From: Variovorax sp. Sphag1AA
Lineage (GTDB): Bacteria > Pseudomonadota > Gammaproteobacteria > Burkholderiales > Burkholderiaceae_C
Assembly: GCF_014192575.1 (NCBI RefSeq)
Contig: NZ_JACHYC010000002.1
Coordinates: 62,001 to 126,000, forward strand
Direction of reading: 5' to 3'
DNA length: 64,000 bases
Shown here one piece after another: positions 40,214 to 49,647 of this stretch (position 1 is its first letter; every line of letters begins with the position of its first letter). The translations under genes were made by a program, and so were the position numbers. A model generated the notes under the pieces. It ran no database searches and was not told the origin of the DNA. It worked only from the letters and a program-made list of their open reading frames with translations.

Positions 40214-41260
40214 ATGCTTACCGTCTTCAATGACCTCCATACCGTTCATCACGGCAAGGTGGAGATGTTTCGCGGGCAGTTGGTGCCTTGCTTTGAAGTG
40301 CCGGCTCGTGCGGACTATGTGCTGCGGGAATTGCAGGAGCGCAATCTGGGGCTGATCGTGCCGCCTGTCGTATTTGACGAAGCGGTGCTGGCGCGGGTTC
40401 ATTCGCAGCGCTATCTCGACTTTCTCTCCACCGCGTGGGACGAATGGGTTGCGCTCGATCCTGCCAACGTGGACCGCGATGCGCTGCCTTCCTATTGGCC
40501 GATTCGTACTTTCCGCGCCGATGTGCTGCCGGCGAGTTTTCCGGCGCGCATGGGGTTGTTCTCGTATGACGCTGGTACGCCGCTGACTGCAGGCACTTGG
40601 CAGGCCGCACGAGCGGGCGCCTTCTGCGCATTGACGGCCGCGGCGCGCGTGCTGCGCGGAGAGCGCGCCGCTTTCGCGTTGACGCGGCCGCCGGGGCATC
40701 ACGCGGGGGCGGATTTCTTTGGGGGCTACTGCTTTCTCAACAACGCTGCGATTGCGGCGCAGGCGCTGCGCGATGCGGGCGTGGATCGCGTCGCGGTGCT
40801 GGACATCGACTATCACCATGGCAACGGCACGCAGGCGATCTTCTATGACCGCGCCGATGTGCAGTTCACCAGCATTCATGGCGATCCGCACACCGAATAT
40901 CCGTATTACCTGGGCTATGCCGACGAGCGTGGCGCGGGTGATGGGCTGGGCTTCAATCGCAACATCCCGTTGCCGCGCGGCACGGGCTTCGAGAAGTGGC
41001 GTGATGCCTTGAAGGACGCGCTGCGTGGCATCGCCGAGTTCAAGGCCGGAGCGCTCGTCGTGTCGCTTGGCCTTGATACGTTTGAGGGCGATCCGATTGC
41101 GGGCTTCACGCTCGCCACGCCCGACTATCTACGTATCGGCGAAGACCTCGCGCGGGCCGGTCTGCCGACTGTCTTCGTTTTCGAGGGCGGGTACGCGGTG
41201 GCGGAGGTGGGCGCGAATGCGGTGAACGTGTTGGACGGATTCATGCAACACATTGCCTGA
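40214..41260 (+). CDS. Acetylpolyamine amidohydrolase (histone deacetylase family)
   Basis: Zinc hydrolase of 348 residues in the class II histone-deacetylase superfamily; the closest match by motif is acetylpolyamine amidohydrolase, which frees acetate from acetylated polyamines. Catalytic His162-His163 lie in RPPGHHAGADFFGGYCFLNN; zinc ligands are Asp199 and His201 in LDIDYHHGNGTQ and the Asp in VSLGLDTFEGDP. Near the start, MLTVFNDLHTVHHGKVEMFR is typical of the amidohydrolases. I start it at the ATG at 40214 after GGGG; the frame upstream is an Arg/Gly-rich extension. It is 101 bases after uvrA. Confidence 0.9.
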   Translation: MLTVFNDLHTVHHGKVEMFRGQLVPCFEVPARADYVLRELQERNLGLIVPPVVFDEAVLARVHSQRYLDFLSTAWDEWVALDPANVDRDALPSYWPIRTFRADVLPASFPARMGLFSYDAGTPLTAGTWQAARAGAFCALTAAARVLRGERAAFALTRPPGHHAGADFFGGYCFLNNAAIAAQALRDAGVDRVAVLDIDYHHGNGTQAIFYDRADVQFTSIHGDPHTEYPYYLGYADERGAGDGLGFNRNIPLPRGTGFEKWRDALKDALRGIAEFKAGALVVSLGLDTFEGDPIAGFTLATPDYLRIGEDLARAGLPTVFVFEGGYAVAEVGANAVNVLDGFMQHIA

Positions 41261-41331
41261 CCGGGGGCTTACCCGGTTGCCTGTTGAATGTCCCGGCGGC
41301 CAAATGGCGGGCCTTTAACGGGAGCAACAAC

Positions 41332-42291
41332 ATGATTCGTCGACACCTTCTCTGCGCTGCCTTGCTGGGCGCCGCGGTGACCACGGGCGCGTATGCGCAA
41401 GGTTTTCCGAGTCGGCCGATCAAGCTGATCATCGCCTTCCCTGCCGGCGGGCCGACCGACATCACGATGCGGCAACTGGCCGACAACGCATCGAAGATCA
41501 TTGGCCAGCCGATCGTGATCGACAACAAGCCCGGTGCGGGCGGCACGCTGCCTGCACAGGCATTGCAGACCGCGGCGCCCGATGGCTACACCATCGCGCA
41601 GATTCCGCTCGGCGTGTTCCGCCTGCCGTACACCACCAAGATCACGTGGGACCCGGTGAAGGACATCAGCTATGTCATCAATCTCACGGGTTACGCGTTC
41701 GGCATCGCGGTGCCGGCCGACAGCCCGTTCAAGAGCTGGAACGACTTCGTCGCCTACGCGAAGGCCAATCCGGGGCGGCTCACCTACGGTTCGACGGGCA
41801 CGCTGACGAGCCCGCACCTGACGACCGAGCTGATCGCGCAGCAGCTTGGCATCCAGCTCCAGCATGTGCCTTACAAAGGCAGCGCAGATCTCGCACAGGC
41901 GGTTCTTGGCGGGCATTTGATGGCGATCGCCGATTCCACCGGCTTCGCGCCGCTGGTCGAGTCGGGCAAGCTGCGGGTGCTCAACACGTGGGGCGACAAG
42001 CGGCTCGCGAAATTCCCCGATGCGCCGACGCTGAAGGAGCTTGGGATCGACGTGGTGCAGAACTCGCCGTTCGGCATTGGCGCACCCAAGAACACGCCGC
42101 CGGAAATCGTGAAGAAGCTGCACGACGCGTTCAAGCAGGCGATGGAGGAGCAGAGCTACGTCGCCGCGCTGGGCCGTTACGACATGCTGCCGATCTACAT
42201 GAACTCCGCCGACTACACGAAGTTCGCGCAGACGACGTTCACGCGCGAGAAGGCGTTGATCGAGAAGCTGGGGCTCGCGAAGCCGCAATGA
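41332..42291 (+). CDS. Bug-family (TctC) periplasmic solute receptor
   Basis: Periplasmic binding protein of 319 residues in the tripartite tricarboxylate (Bug) family. A signal peptide MIRRHLLCAALLGAAVTTGA is followed by YAQ and the family start FPSRPIKLIIAFPAGGPTDI. Other hallmarks are VIDNKPGAGGTLPAQALQ, LTYGSTGTLTSPHLTTELIA and QHVPYKGSADLAQAVLGG. No TctA or TctB membrane partner is near, as is common for these receptors. The ligand is probably a carboxylate but cannot be named. GGAG precedes the ATG. A bidirectional terminator follows at once. Confidence 0.92.
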   Translation: MIRRHLLCAALLGAAVTTGAYAQGFPSRPIKLIIAFPAGGPTDITMRQLADNASKIIGQPIVIDNKPGAGGTLPAQALQTAAPDGYTIAQIPLGVFRLPYTTKITWDPVKDISYVINLTGYAFGIAVPADSPFKSWNDFVAYAKANPGRLTYGSTGTLTSPHLTTELIAQQLGIQLQHVPYKGSADLAQAVLGGHLMAIADSTGFAPLVESGKLRVLNTWGDKRLAKFPDAPTLKELGIDVVQNSPFGIGAPKNTPPEIVKKLHDAFKQAMEEQSYVAALGRYDMLPIYMNSADYTKFAQTTFTREKALIEKLGLAKPQ

Positions 42292-42318
42292 AAAAAGCCC
42301 CGCATGCGGGGCTTTTTT
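42291..42318. terminator. Bidirectional intrinsic terminator
   Basis: A run of six A, a perfect stem GCCCCGC/GCGGGGC around the central AT, and a run of six T form a fully symmetrical 28-base hairpin. It ends both the Bug receptor gene on the plus strand and dctP on the minus strand, and overlaps the last base of the former. Confidence 0.92.
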
Positions 42319-42334
42319 GTTGTGCGCGGATGCG

Positions 42335-43369
42335 TTACTTGGCGCGCGCCGCGATGGCCTGTTCGGCCTTGGTCACGAGGTCGTTGCCGACGGTCGACTT
42401 CCACTTGTTGTAGACCGGGCGGGTGGCCTTGATGAAGGCATCGCGCTCGGCGGGCGTCAGGTTGGTCACGGTCACGCCCATGGCGGCGATGTCCTTGAGC
42501 ACGGGCTTGTCGGCTTCGACGAGGCCCTTGCGAGCCAACGTGATGTTCTGCTTGCCTGCGTCGATGGCGGCCTGGCGGACGATGGCCTGGTCGGCCGGGG
42601 TCCATGAGGACCACACTTCCTTGTTGACGACGAACACGAGCGGGTCGCAGACGTAGCCCCAGGTGGTGACGAACTTCTGTCCGACCGTGTGCATCTTGAG
42701 CACGGTGAAGAGGAAGAGCGGGTTCTCCTGGCCGTCGACCGCGCCGCTGGCGAGTGCGGGCTGCGCATCGGCCCAGCTCATCTGGGTCGGGTTGGCGCCG
42801 AGTGCGGTGAAGGTGTCGGAGAAGATCGGCGAGCCGACGACGCGGATCTTCATGCCCTTGAGATCATCGGGTGACTTGATCGGCTTCTTGGAGTTGGTGA
42901 TTTCGCGGAAGCCGTTTTCGCCCCATGCGAGGGGCACGACGCCAGCCTTTTCGAGGGTGGCGAACATTTCCTTGCCGACTGCCCCTTGGGTGAGGGTGTC
43001 GACGGCGGTGTAGTCGGGCATGAGGAAGGGCATCGAGAACAGGTTCAACTGTTTGACCTGCGGCGACCAGTTGATGGTGGAGCCGACGGCCATGTCGATG
43101 ACGCCCTGGCGGAGTGCGCTGAATTCGCGGGTCTGGTCGCCCTGGATGAGCGAGACGCCGGGGTAGAGCTTGATGTTGATGCGGCCCTGGGTACGCTCCT
43201 TGACGAGGTCGGCCCAGATGCGGCCTGCTTCACCCCATGGGGTTGGGGGGCCTAGCACCAGGGACATCTTGTATTCGGCCTTGTAGTTCTGGGCGGTGGC
43301 GCTGACGGAGAAGCCGCCCAGGGCGGCTGCGACGGCCAGGAGGCCGATGAGGGAACGACGGAACTTCAT
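42335..43369 (-). CDS. dctP: TRAP transporter solute-binding subunit DctP
   Basis: Periplasmic receptor of 344 residues of the TRAP family for a carboxylate-type ligand. Signal MKFRRSLIGLLAVAAALGGF ends in ATA-QN. The mature part has KLYPGVSLIQGDQTREFSAL, the ligand-carboxylate Arg region MKIRVVGSPIFSDTFTALGA, and NPTQMSWADAQPALASGAVD followed by GQENP, the usual dimer/hinge stretch. GGAGA lies ahead of the ATG at 43369. On the transcript it follows dctM but is separated from it by 536 bases of palindromic spacer. The ligand cannot be read. Confidence 0.93.
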   Translation of the reverse strand: MKFRRSLIGLLAVAAALGGFSVSATAQNYKAEYKMSLVLGPPTPWGEAGRIWADLVKERTQGRINIKLYPGVSLIQGDQTREFSALRQGVIDMAVGSTINWSPQVKQLNLFSMPFLMPDYTAVDTLTQGAVGKEMFATLEKAGVVPLAWGENGFREITNSKKPIKSPDDLKGMKIRVVGSPIFSDTFTALGANPTQMSWADAQPALASGAVDGQENPLFLFTVLKMHTVGQKFVTTWGYVCDPLVFVVNKEVWSSWTPADQAIVRQAAIDAGKQNITLARKGLVEADKPVLKDIAAMGVTVTNLTPAERDAFIKATRPVYNKWKSTVGNDLVTKAEQAIAARAK

Positions 43370-43413
43370 GACTTGGTCTCCTTTGGGTTAACTGCTTATG
43401 TGGGGGGGGGGCC

Positions 43414-43600
43414 GCCCGGGTTGCGGTGCGGCGCTGCGGGCTTCACTACGCCGGCCGCTTCGCGGCTGCCCTGCGGTGCTCGCCTTTCGCGGGGTCTCGC
43501 GCAAACTCGCTTCGCTCAGACATGCGCGAGCCCTTGTCCGCGAAAGGCTGCGCTCCTCGGCGGCGTAGAGGCGCCCGCAGCGCCGCATCGCAACCCGGGC
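43414..43600. repeat. Inverted repeat 1 of the spacer
   Basis: Arms 43414-43441 and 43573-43600 are complementary at 27 of 28 positions. Pairing continues inward less perfectly (ACTACGCCG with CGGCGTAGA) and again at CGCCTTTCGCGG (43481-43492) with CCGCGAAAGGC (43539-43549), so the whole 187 bases can form one long branched hairpin. Confidence 0.88.
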
Positions 43601-43844
43601 TCCGCTGTGCACGAGGGAGCGGCTCGTCTGCGACGTCGCGAGGGGTTGATCGACAGCGGAGTTTGGGGCGGACAGTTCTTCCCTAACTTTTCCACGGTGG
43701 TGGGCGGCATGGGCTTGGCCGGCCGTTGCGGCACCGCCGAGCAGCGCAGCGGTATGCGGATCAGGGCTGCGCATGTTTGAGCGAAGCGAGTTTGCGCGGA
43801 CCCCGCGTACCGCGAGCAGCGCAGGGCAGCCGCGAAGCGGCCGG
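43451..43844. repeat. Inverted repeat 2 of the spacer
   Basis: Arms 43451-43527 and 43769-43844 (77 and 76 bases) are near-complementary, with long exact blocks such as CCGGCCGCTTCGCGG, CTGCCCTGCG and GCAAACTCGCTTCGCTC. The left arm lies inside inverted repeat 1, so the two hairpins cannot form at the same time. Confidence 0.87.
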
Positions 43845-43881
43845 TGACGTCGGCCGGCCAAGCCCATGCCGCTCACCACCG
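43695..43881. repeat. Inverted repeat 3 of the spacer
   Basis: Arms 43695-43725 and 43851-43881 are complementary at 30 of 31 positions (core GGCGGCATGGGCTTGGCC on the left arm). The loop contains the right arm of repeat 2. Confidence 0.88.
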
Positions 43882-43905
43882 CCCCCCACCCCGAAGTCAC
43901 TCATT

Positions 43906-45204
43906 TCAATACCCCAACTCATGAGGCAGCCACAGCGCCAGCCCAGGCCAGATGATCACAGCGACCATCACGAGGAACATCGCGAACAGCATCCATCCGA
44001 CCCATCGCACGGTTTCTTCCATGCGCACGTTGGCAATGCGGCACGACACCATCAGGTTCACGGCCAGCGGCGGGGTGAACTGCCCGAGCGCGACCTTGAG
44101 CGTGAGGATCACGCCGAACCACACCGGGTCCCACTTGTAGTGCTGCACGATCGGCCACAGCAGCGGCACGAAGATCAGGAAGATCGACACGCCGTCGAGG
44201 AACATGCCGACGGTGATGAGCAGGAGGATCAGCAGCGACAGCACGCCGTATTCGCCCAATCCCGAGTTGACGATCGCGCGTGTGACCGGGTCGATCACGC
44301 CCAGCGTCGAGAGCGAATACGCAAAGATGCCCGCGAGCGACACCACCAGCAGGATCACCGCCGAGAGTTCGCCTGATTCGCGCAGGATCGCGAAGAGGTC
44401 GCGGACCTTGATCGTGCGGTGGATCGCCATGCCGACGAAGAGGCCGTAGAACACCGCCACCACAGCAGCTTCGGTCGGCGTGAAGAGGCCGGCGCGCATG
44501 CCGCCGAGGATGAGCACCGGCGCAGCGAGGCCCCAGGTCGCTTCGCGGAAGCTCTTCCAGAAAGGCGGACGCGGCAGGCTCGATTCGAGCGCGCCCATCT
44601 TGTGTTTGCGCGCGAGCCACACGGCCGGAACGATGAGCGCGATGCCGGCGAGGATGCCCGGCACCATGCCGGCCGCGAAGAGCGCCGGGACCGATGCGCC
44701 TGGCACGAGCACCGAATAGACGATGAACGCGACCGAAGGTGGGATCAGGATGTCCGTCGCCGCCGCCGCGCCGACGACGCTGGCGGAATAGGCGTCCGGA
44801 TAGCCTGCGCGCGACATTGCCGCGATCATCACCGCGCCGACCGCTGCCGCATTGGCCGGGCCCGAGCCCGAGATGCCGCCCAGGAACATCGCGACCACGA
44901 TCGCCACCAGCGGCAGCATGCCGGGTCCGCGCCCGACGATCGCGATCGCGAAATTGACCAGCCGAAGCGCCACACCGGAGCGATCGAAGATCGACCCCAC
45001 CAGCACGAACATCGGGATCGCCAGCAGCGGGTACTTGCCGAGGCCGGCATAGAAGTTCTGCGGCACCGCGAGCAGACCGAACCATTGCGCATCGCCGTTT
45101 GCCAGGGCAATGCAGGCCGCGCCCGCGAGGCCGAGCGCCGCGCCGATCGGCACGCCGACCAGCATCATCACGATGAAGGCGACGAAGAGGAGCGTCGGGA
45201 TCAT
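43906..45204 (-). CDS. dctM: TRAP transporter large permease DctM
   Basis: Membrane protein of 432 residues with about twelve to thirteen segments, the sodium-coupled carrier of the TRAP system. Family stretches: PTLLFVAFIVMMLVGVPIGA, GSIFDRSGVALRLVNFA, LGGISGSGPANAAAVGAVMI, FTPTEAAVVAVFYGLFVGM and GQFTPPLAVNLMVSCRIANV. The ATG at 45204 overlaps the dctQ stop by 4 bases; the frame extends upstream to 45363 only as an Arg-rich shadow of dctQ. Confidence 0.93.
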   Translation of the reverse strand: MIPTLLFVAFIVMMLVGVPIGAALGLAGAACIALANGDAQWFGLLAVPQNFYAGLGKYPLLAIPMFVLVGSIFDRSGVALRLVNFAIAIVGRGPGMLPLVAIVVAMFLGGISGSGPANAAAVGAVMIAAMSRAGYPDAYSASVVGAAAATDILIPPSVAFIVYSVLVPGASVPALFAAGMVPGILAGIALIVPAVWLARKHKMGALESSLPRPPFWKSFREATWGLAAPVLILGGMRAGLFTPTEAAVVAVFYGLFVGMAIHRTIKVRDLFAILRESGELSAVILLVVSLAGIFAYSLSTLGVIDPVTRAIVNSGLGEYGVLSLLILLLITVGMFLDGVSIFLIFVPLLWPIVQHYKWDPVWFGVILTLKVALGQFTPPLAVNLMVSCRIANVRMEETVRWVGWMLFAMFLVMVAVIIWPGLALWLPHELGY

Positions 45205-45761
45205 TGCTTCGCGTCCTCGTCGTTCGTCTTCCGTCCGCGGCGGATGAACAGGCCCACGGCACGCAAGGCGATCGCGAGCGACACGATCGGCAGCCAGATC
45301 GAATACCACCACTGCGGCACACCGATGCCGGGGGAGGTCTCTTCGAAGCGATAGTCGTCCCACACCACGCGCACGCTCAGTGCGGCGATCAGGAAGAAGA
45401 GCAGCGCCACCATTGCCGCGCCGAACTGCGCGAGGCGCTTGCGGCGGGCCATCGAGCCGCTTTCGGCGAAGTATTCGATGCGGATGTGGCGGTCACGCGC
45501 CACGGCGGCGGAGCCGGCCACCAGGGCCAGCAGGATCATGAGGAACACCGAGAACTCTTCCGTCCACGCGAAGGAGGAGTCGGTGAAGTAGCGCACCACG
45601 ACGTTGGCGAAGGTGATGCACGCCAGAAGGCCCATGATGACCACCGTCGCCCAGTCCTCGATGGCGAGCGGCACGCGCGTCTGCTCGTCGGCGGCTTCGA
45701 TTTCAGGGGGGAGGGGGCTGGCGGCGTCCAGCACGGGGCCGGACTCGTTGGGAGTGGTCAT
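45201..45761 (-). CDS. dctQ: TRAP transporter small permease DctQ
   Basis: Small membrane subunit of 186 residues with four segments: WATVVIMGLLACITFANVVV, FSVFLMILLALVAGSAAVA, FGAAMVALLFFLIAALSVRV and SIWLPIVSLAIALRAVGLFI. The DRHIRIEYF motif after the second segment is typical. The N-terminal 35 residues are hydrophilic. The start ATG at 45761 has a poor ribosome site. It is the first gene of the TRAP operon (dctQ, dctM, spacer, dctP), and a 19-base palindrome lies 77 bases upstream. Confidence 0.88.
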   Translation of the reverse strand: MTTPNESGPVLDAASPLPPEIEAADEQTRVPLAIEDWATVVIMGLLACITFANVVVRYFTDSSFAWTEEFSVFLMILLALVAGSAAVARDRHIRIEYFAESGSMARRKRLAQFGAAMVALLFFLIAALSVRVVWDDYRFEETSPGIGVPQWWYSIWLPIVSLAIALRAVGLFIRRGRKTNDEDAKQ

Positions 45762-45837
45762 CGGACAGCTGAGGCATACGCCGTGTCGCCGGGCGGTCGC
45801 CGGGACGCGATCCGTACACCTCGACAGGGAAGCAGTG

Positions 45838-45856
45838 ATCGATCGTAACGATCGAT
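45838..45856. promoter_or_regulatory. Palindromic operator candidate upstream of dctQ
   Basis: ATCGATCGTAACGATCGAT has perfect 8-base arms around a 3-base centre, a size and form that suit a dimeric regulator such as a GntR-type protein. It is in the leader or promoter region of the TRAP genes. Inferred from symmetry alone. Confidence 0.4.
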
Positions 45857-45867
45857 GACCTTTCATT

Positions 45868-45900
45868 CATCGGGGGATTTCCTTAGCTCCTCCCCCGATG
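45868..45900 (-). terminator. Hairpin after the nitronate monooxygenase-like gene
   Basis: CATCGGGGGA (45868-45877) pairs with TCCCCCGATG (45891-45900), ten base pairs with a 13-base loop, 19 bases beyond the stop of the long minus-strand operon. No T run follows, so termination strength is uncertain. Confidence 0.5.
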
Positions 45901-45918
45901 CCTGCCTCCCGATGCCGG

Positions 45919-47828
<1,910 letters not shown>

Positions 47829-47839
47829 GACAGTCTTCC

Positions 47840-48589
47840 TCAGATCACCTTGGCTTCGTTCTTCAGCTTGTCCACCAGCGCTGCGACATCGGGCACCTTG
47901 ATGCCGGCGCCGCGCTTGGGAGGCTCTGCAACCTTGAGGGTCTTCAGGCGAGGAGTTGCGTCCACGCCCAGATCCGCCGGGGTCACCGTGTCGAGCTGCT
48001 TCTTCTTGGCCTTCATGATGTTGGGCAAGGTGACATAGCGCGGCTCATTCAGGCGCAGGTCGGAGGTGATGACTGCGGGGAGCGAGAGGGACAGGGTTTC
48101 GAGGCCGCCATCCACTTCGCGGGTAACGCTGACCTTGTCGCCCGCGACTTCGACCTTGGAGGCGAAGGTGGCCTGGGGCAGATCAGCCAGCGCAGCCAGC
48201 ATCTGGCCGGTCTGGTTGTTGTCGTCGTCGATGGCCTGCTTGCCGAGGATGACGAGCCCGGGTTGTTCCTTGTCGACCAGCGCCTTGAGCAGCTTGGCGA
48301 CGGCGAGCGGCTGAAGTTCTTCCGCCGATTCAACGAGGATGCCGCGATCCGCACCGATGGCCATCGCGGTGCGCAGCGTCTCCTGGCACTTCGCATCGCC
48401 GCAGGACACGGCGATGACCTCGGTGGCAACGCCCTTCTCCTTCAACCGAACAGCCTCTTCGACAGCAATCTCGTCGAAGGGGTTCATGCTCATCTTCACA
48501 TTGGCAATGTCCACACCGGTGCCATCGCTCTTCACGCGCACCTTCACGTTGTAGTCGACGACCCGCTTGACGGGAACAAGGATCTTCAC
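47840..48589 (-). CDS. etfB: Electron transfer flavoprotein beta subunit
   Basis: Partner of EtfA, 249 residues, binding AMP and forming the docking site for dehydrogenases. Stretches: [20 protein letters not shown] at the start, [20 protein letters not shown], and the recognition loop region [20 protein letters not shown]. It begins with GTG at 48589, preceded by AAGGAG at good distance. The gap to the Bug receptor gene upstream is only 28 bases, so it is most likely read from the operon promoter near 57.5 kb. Confidence 0.97.
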   Translation of the reverse strand: MKILVPVKRVVDYNVKVRVKSDGTGVDIANVKMSMNPFDEIAVEEAVRLKEKGVATEVIAVSCGDAKCQETLRTAMAIGADRGILVESAEELQPLAVAKLLKALVDKEQPGLVILGKQAIDDDNNQTGQMLAALADLPQATFASKVEVAGDKVSVTREVDGGLETLSLSLPAVITSDLRLNEPRYVTLPNIMKAKKKQLDTVTPADLGVDATPRLKTLKVAEPPKRGAGIKVPDVAALVDKLKNEAKVI

Positions 48590-48617
48590 GGTCTTACTCC
48601 TTCGATTGCAAATTCGT

Positions 48618-49613
48618 TCACTCGAGCTTCGCGCCCGATTGCTTGATCAGGCGCTCCCAGATCGGGCGCTCCTTCTTGTAGGCCTCGGCAAAGATCTCGG
48701 GCGAGCTGTCCTTCACCTCGAAGCCCATTGCCGCGATGCGCGATTGCACGTCGGGCTGTTGCGTTGCCTTGCGGACTTCCGCGGCGATTCGCTCCACGAT
48801 GGGCTTCGGCGTCTTGGCCGGTACGGCAATCGCGAGCCAGCCGGTCACGCGATAGGCCTCGTCCTTCAGGCCCTGTTCGGCCAGCGTGGGCACGTTCGGC
48901 AGCACGCTCATGCGGCGGTCGCCGGTCACGCCGATCGCCTTGAGCTTGCCCGCCTCGATGTGCGGCTTGGCGACCAGCGCGCTCGCGAAGGCCATCTGGA
49001 TCTGCCCGCCCAGCAGGTCCTGGATCATCGGCGCCTCACCCTTGTAGGCAACATGGTTCATGTCCGCTTGCTGCGTGAGGCTCATGTGCGCGCCTGCCAG
49101 ATGCGGATAGGCCCCGATGCCGTACGAGCCATAGGCGACCTTGCCCTTGTTGTCGCTGACGTACTTCAAGAGCTCGGGGCCGGTCTTGACCGGCACGCTC
49201 GGGTTCACCACCAGCACCAGCGGGGCCGCCGCGATCTGATAGACCAGCGTGAGGTCGCGCTCCGTGTCGTAGGGCAGCTTCGCGTACAGGAACTGATTGG
49301 TCAGCAGCGAATTGCTCAGCGACAACACGATCGTGTAGCCGTCAGGCGCGGCCTTGGCGACGGCGTCGGTGCCGATGATGCCGGCCGCTCCGGCCTTGTT
49401 GTCGACGATCACCGGCTGGCCCATGCTGGCCGCCATCTTCTCGCCGATCACACGTGCGAGCACATCGGTGGCACCACCCGCGGGGAAGGGCACCACCAGC
49501 CGGATCGGCTTGGAGGGATAGGTCTGGGCGTGCACGGCTGCAAGGCCGAAGAGGGCGGCAGCGGATGCCGCCACGCGCAGGCACGTCCTGCGGCTGGGCA
49601 GAAATGCGTTCAT
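48618..49613 (-). CDS. Bug-family (TctC) periplasmic solute receptor in the beta-oxidation operon
   Basis: Periplasmic receptor of 331 residues. The signal region [20 protein letters not shown] continues into [11 protein letters not shown]; the twin Arg is inside SRRTCLR and a Tat route is possible. The mature start [20 protein letters not shown] is the Bug hallmark, with [20 protein letters not shown] and [20 protein letters not shown] later. GGAGACAACC precedes the ATG. Its position between the acyl-CoA ligase and etfB suggests that its ligand is the acid that this operon degrades; the identity is unknown. Confidence 0.92.
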   Translation of the reverse strand: MNAFLPSRRTCLRVAASAAALFGLAAVHAQTYPSKPIRLVVPFPAGGATDVLARVIGEKMAASMGQPVIVDNKAGAAGIIGTDAVAKAAPDGYTIVLSLSNSLLTNQFLYAKLPYDTERDLTLVYQIAAAPLVLVVNPSVPVKTGPELLKYVSDNKGKVAYGSYGIGAYPHLAGAHMSLTQQADMNHVAYKGEAPMIQDLLGGQIQMAFASALVAKPHIEAGKLKAIGVTGDRRMSVLPNVPTLAEQGLKDEAYRVTGWLAIAVPAKTPKPIVERIAAEVRKATQQPDVQSRIAAMGFEVKDSSPEIFAEAYKKERPIWERLIKQSGAKLE

Positions 49614-49647
49614 GGTTGTCTCCTGAATTCGTATGGATCTGTGACGG

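Larger units (their letters stand above)
43400..43892. repeat. Palindrome-rich spacer inside the TRAP locus
   Basis: The only stretch over 300 bases without a gene (43370-43905). It is made almost wholly of three sets of inverted repeats, 43414-43441/43573-43600, 43451-43527/43769-43844 and 43695-43725/43851-43881, and is bordered by a run of ten G (43402-43411) on one side and a C-rich CCCCCCACCCC on the other. Frames that are open here are Arg/Gly/Ser-rich and differ between arms in no codon-like way, so I do not call genes. No transposase or target-site duplication is seen. Confidence 0.9.

Noticed and set aside
43402-43411. Run of ten G as a phase-variation switch
   Set aside because: It is outside any coding frame and not placed between promoter elements of a gene I can identify; it more likely marks the edge of the palindromic block.
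43373-43900. Several open frames of 70 to 170 codons inside the palindromic spacer
   Set aside because: They follow from the GC-rich inverted repeats, are Arg/Ala/Ser-rich in all frames, and have no ribosome site or known domain. I treat the region as non-coding.
42335-45761. TRAP locus read as a recently acquired island
   Set aside because: Gene order on one strand, family lengths and codon use fit the rest of the window, and no integrase, tRNA or flanking direct repeat is seen.
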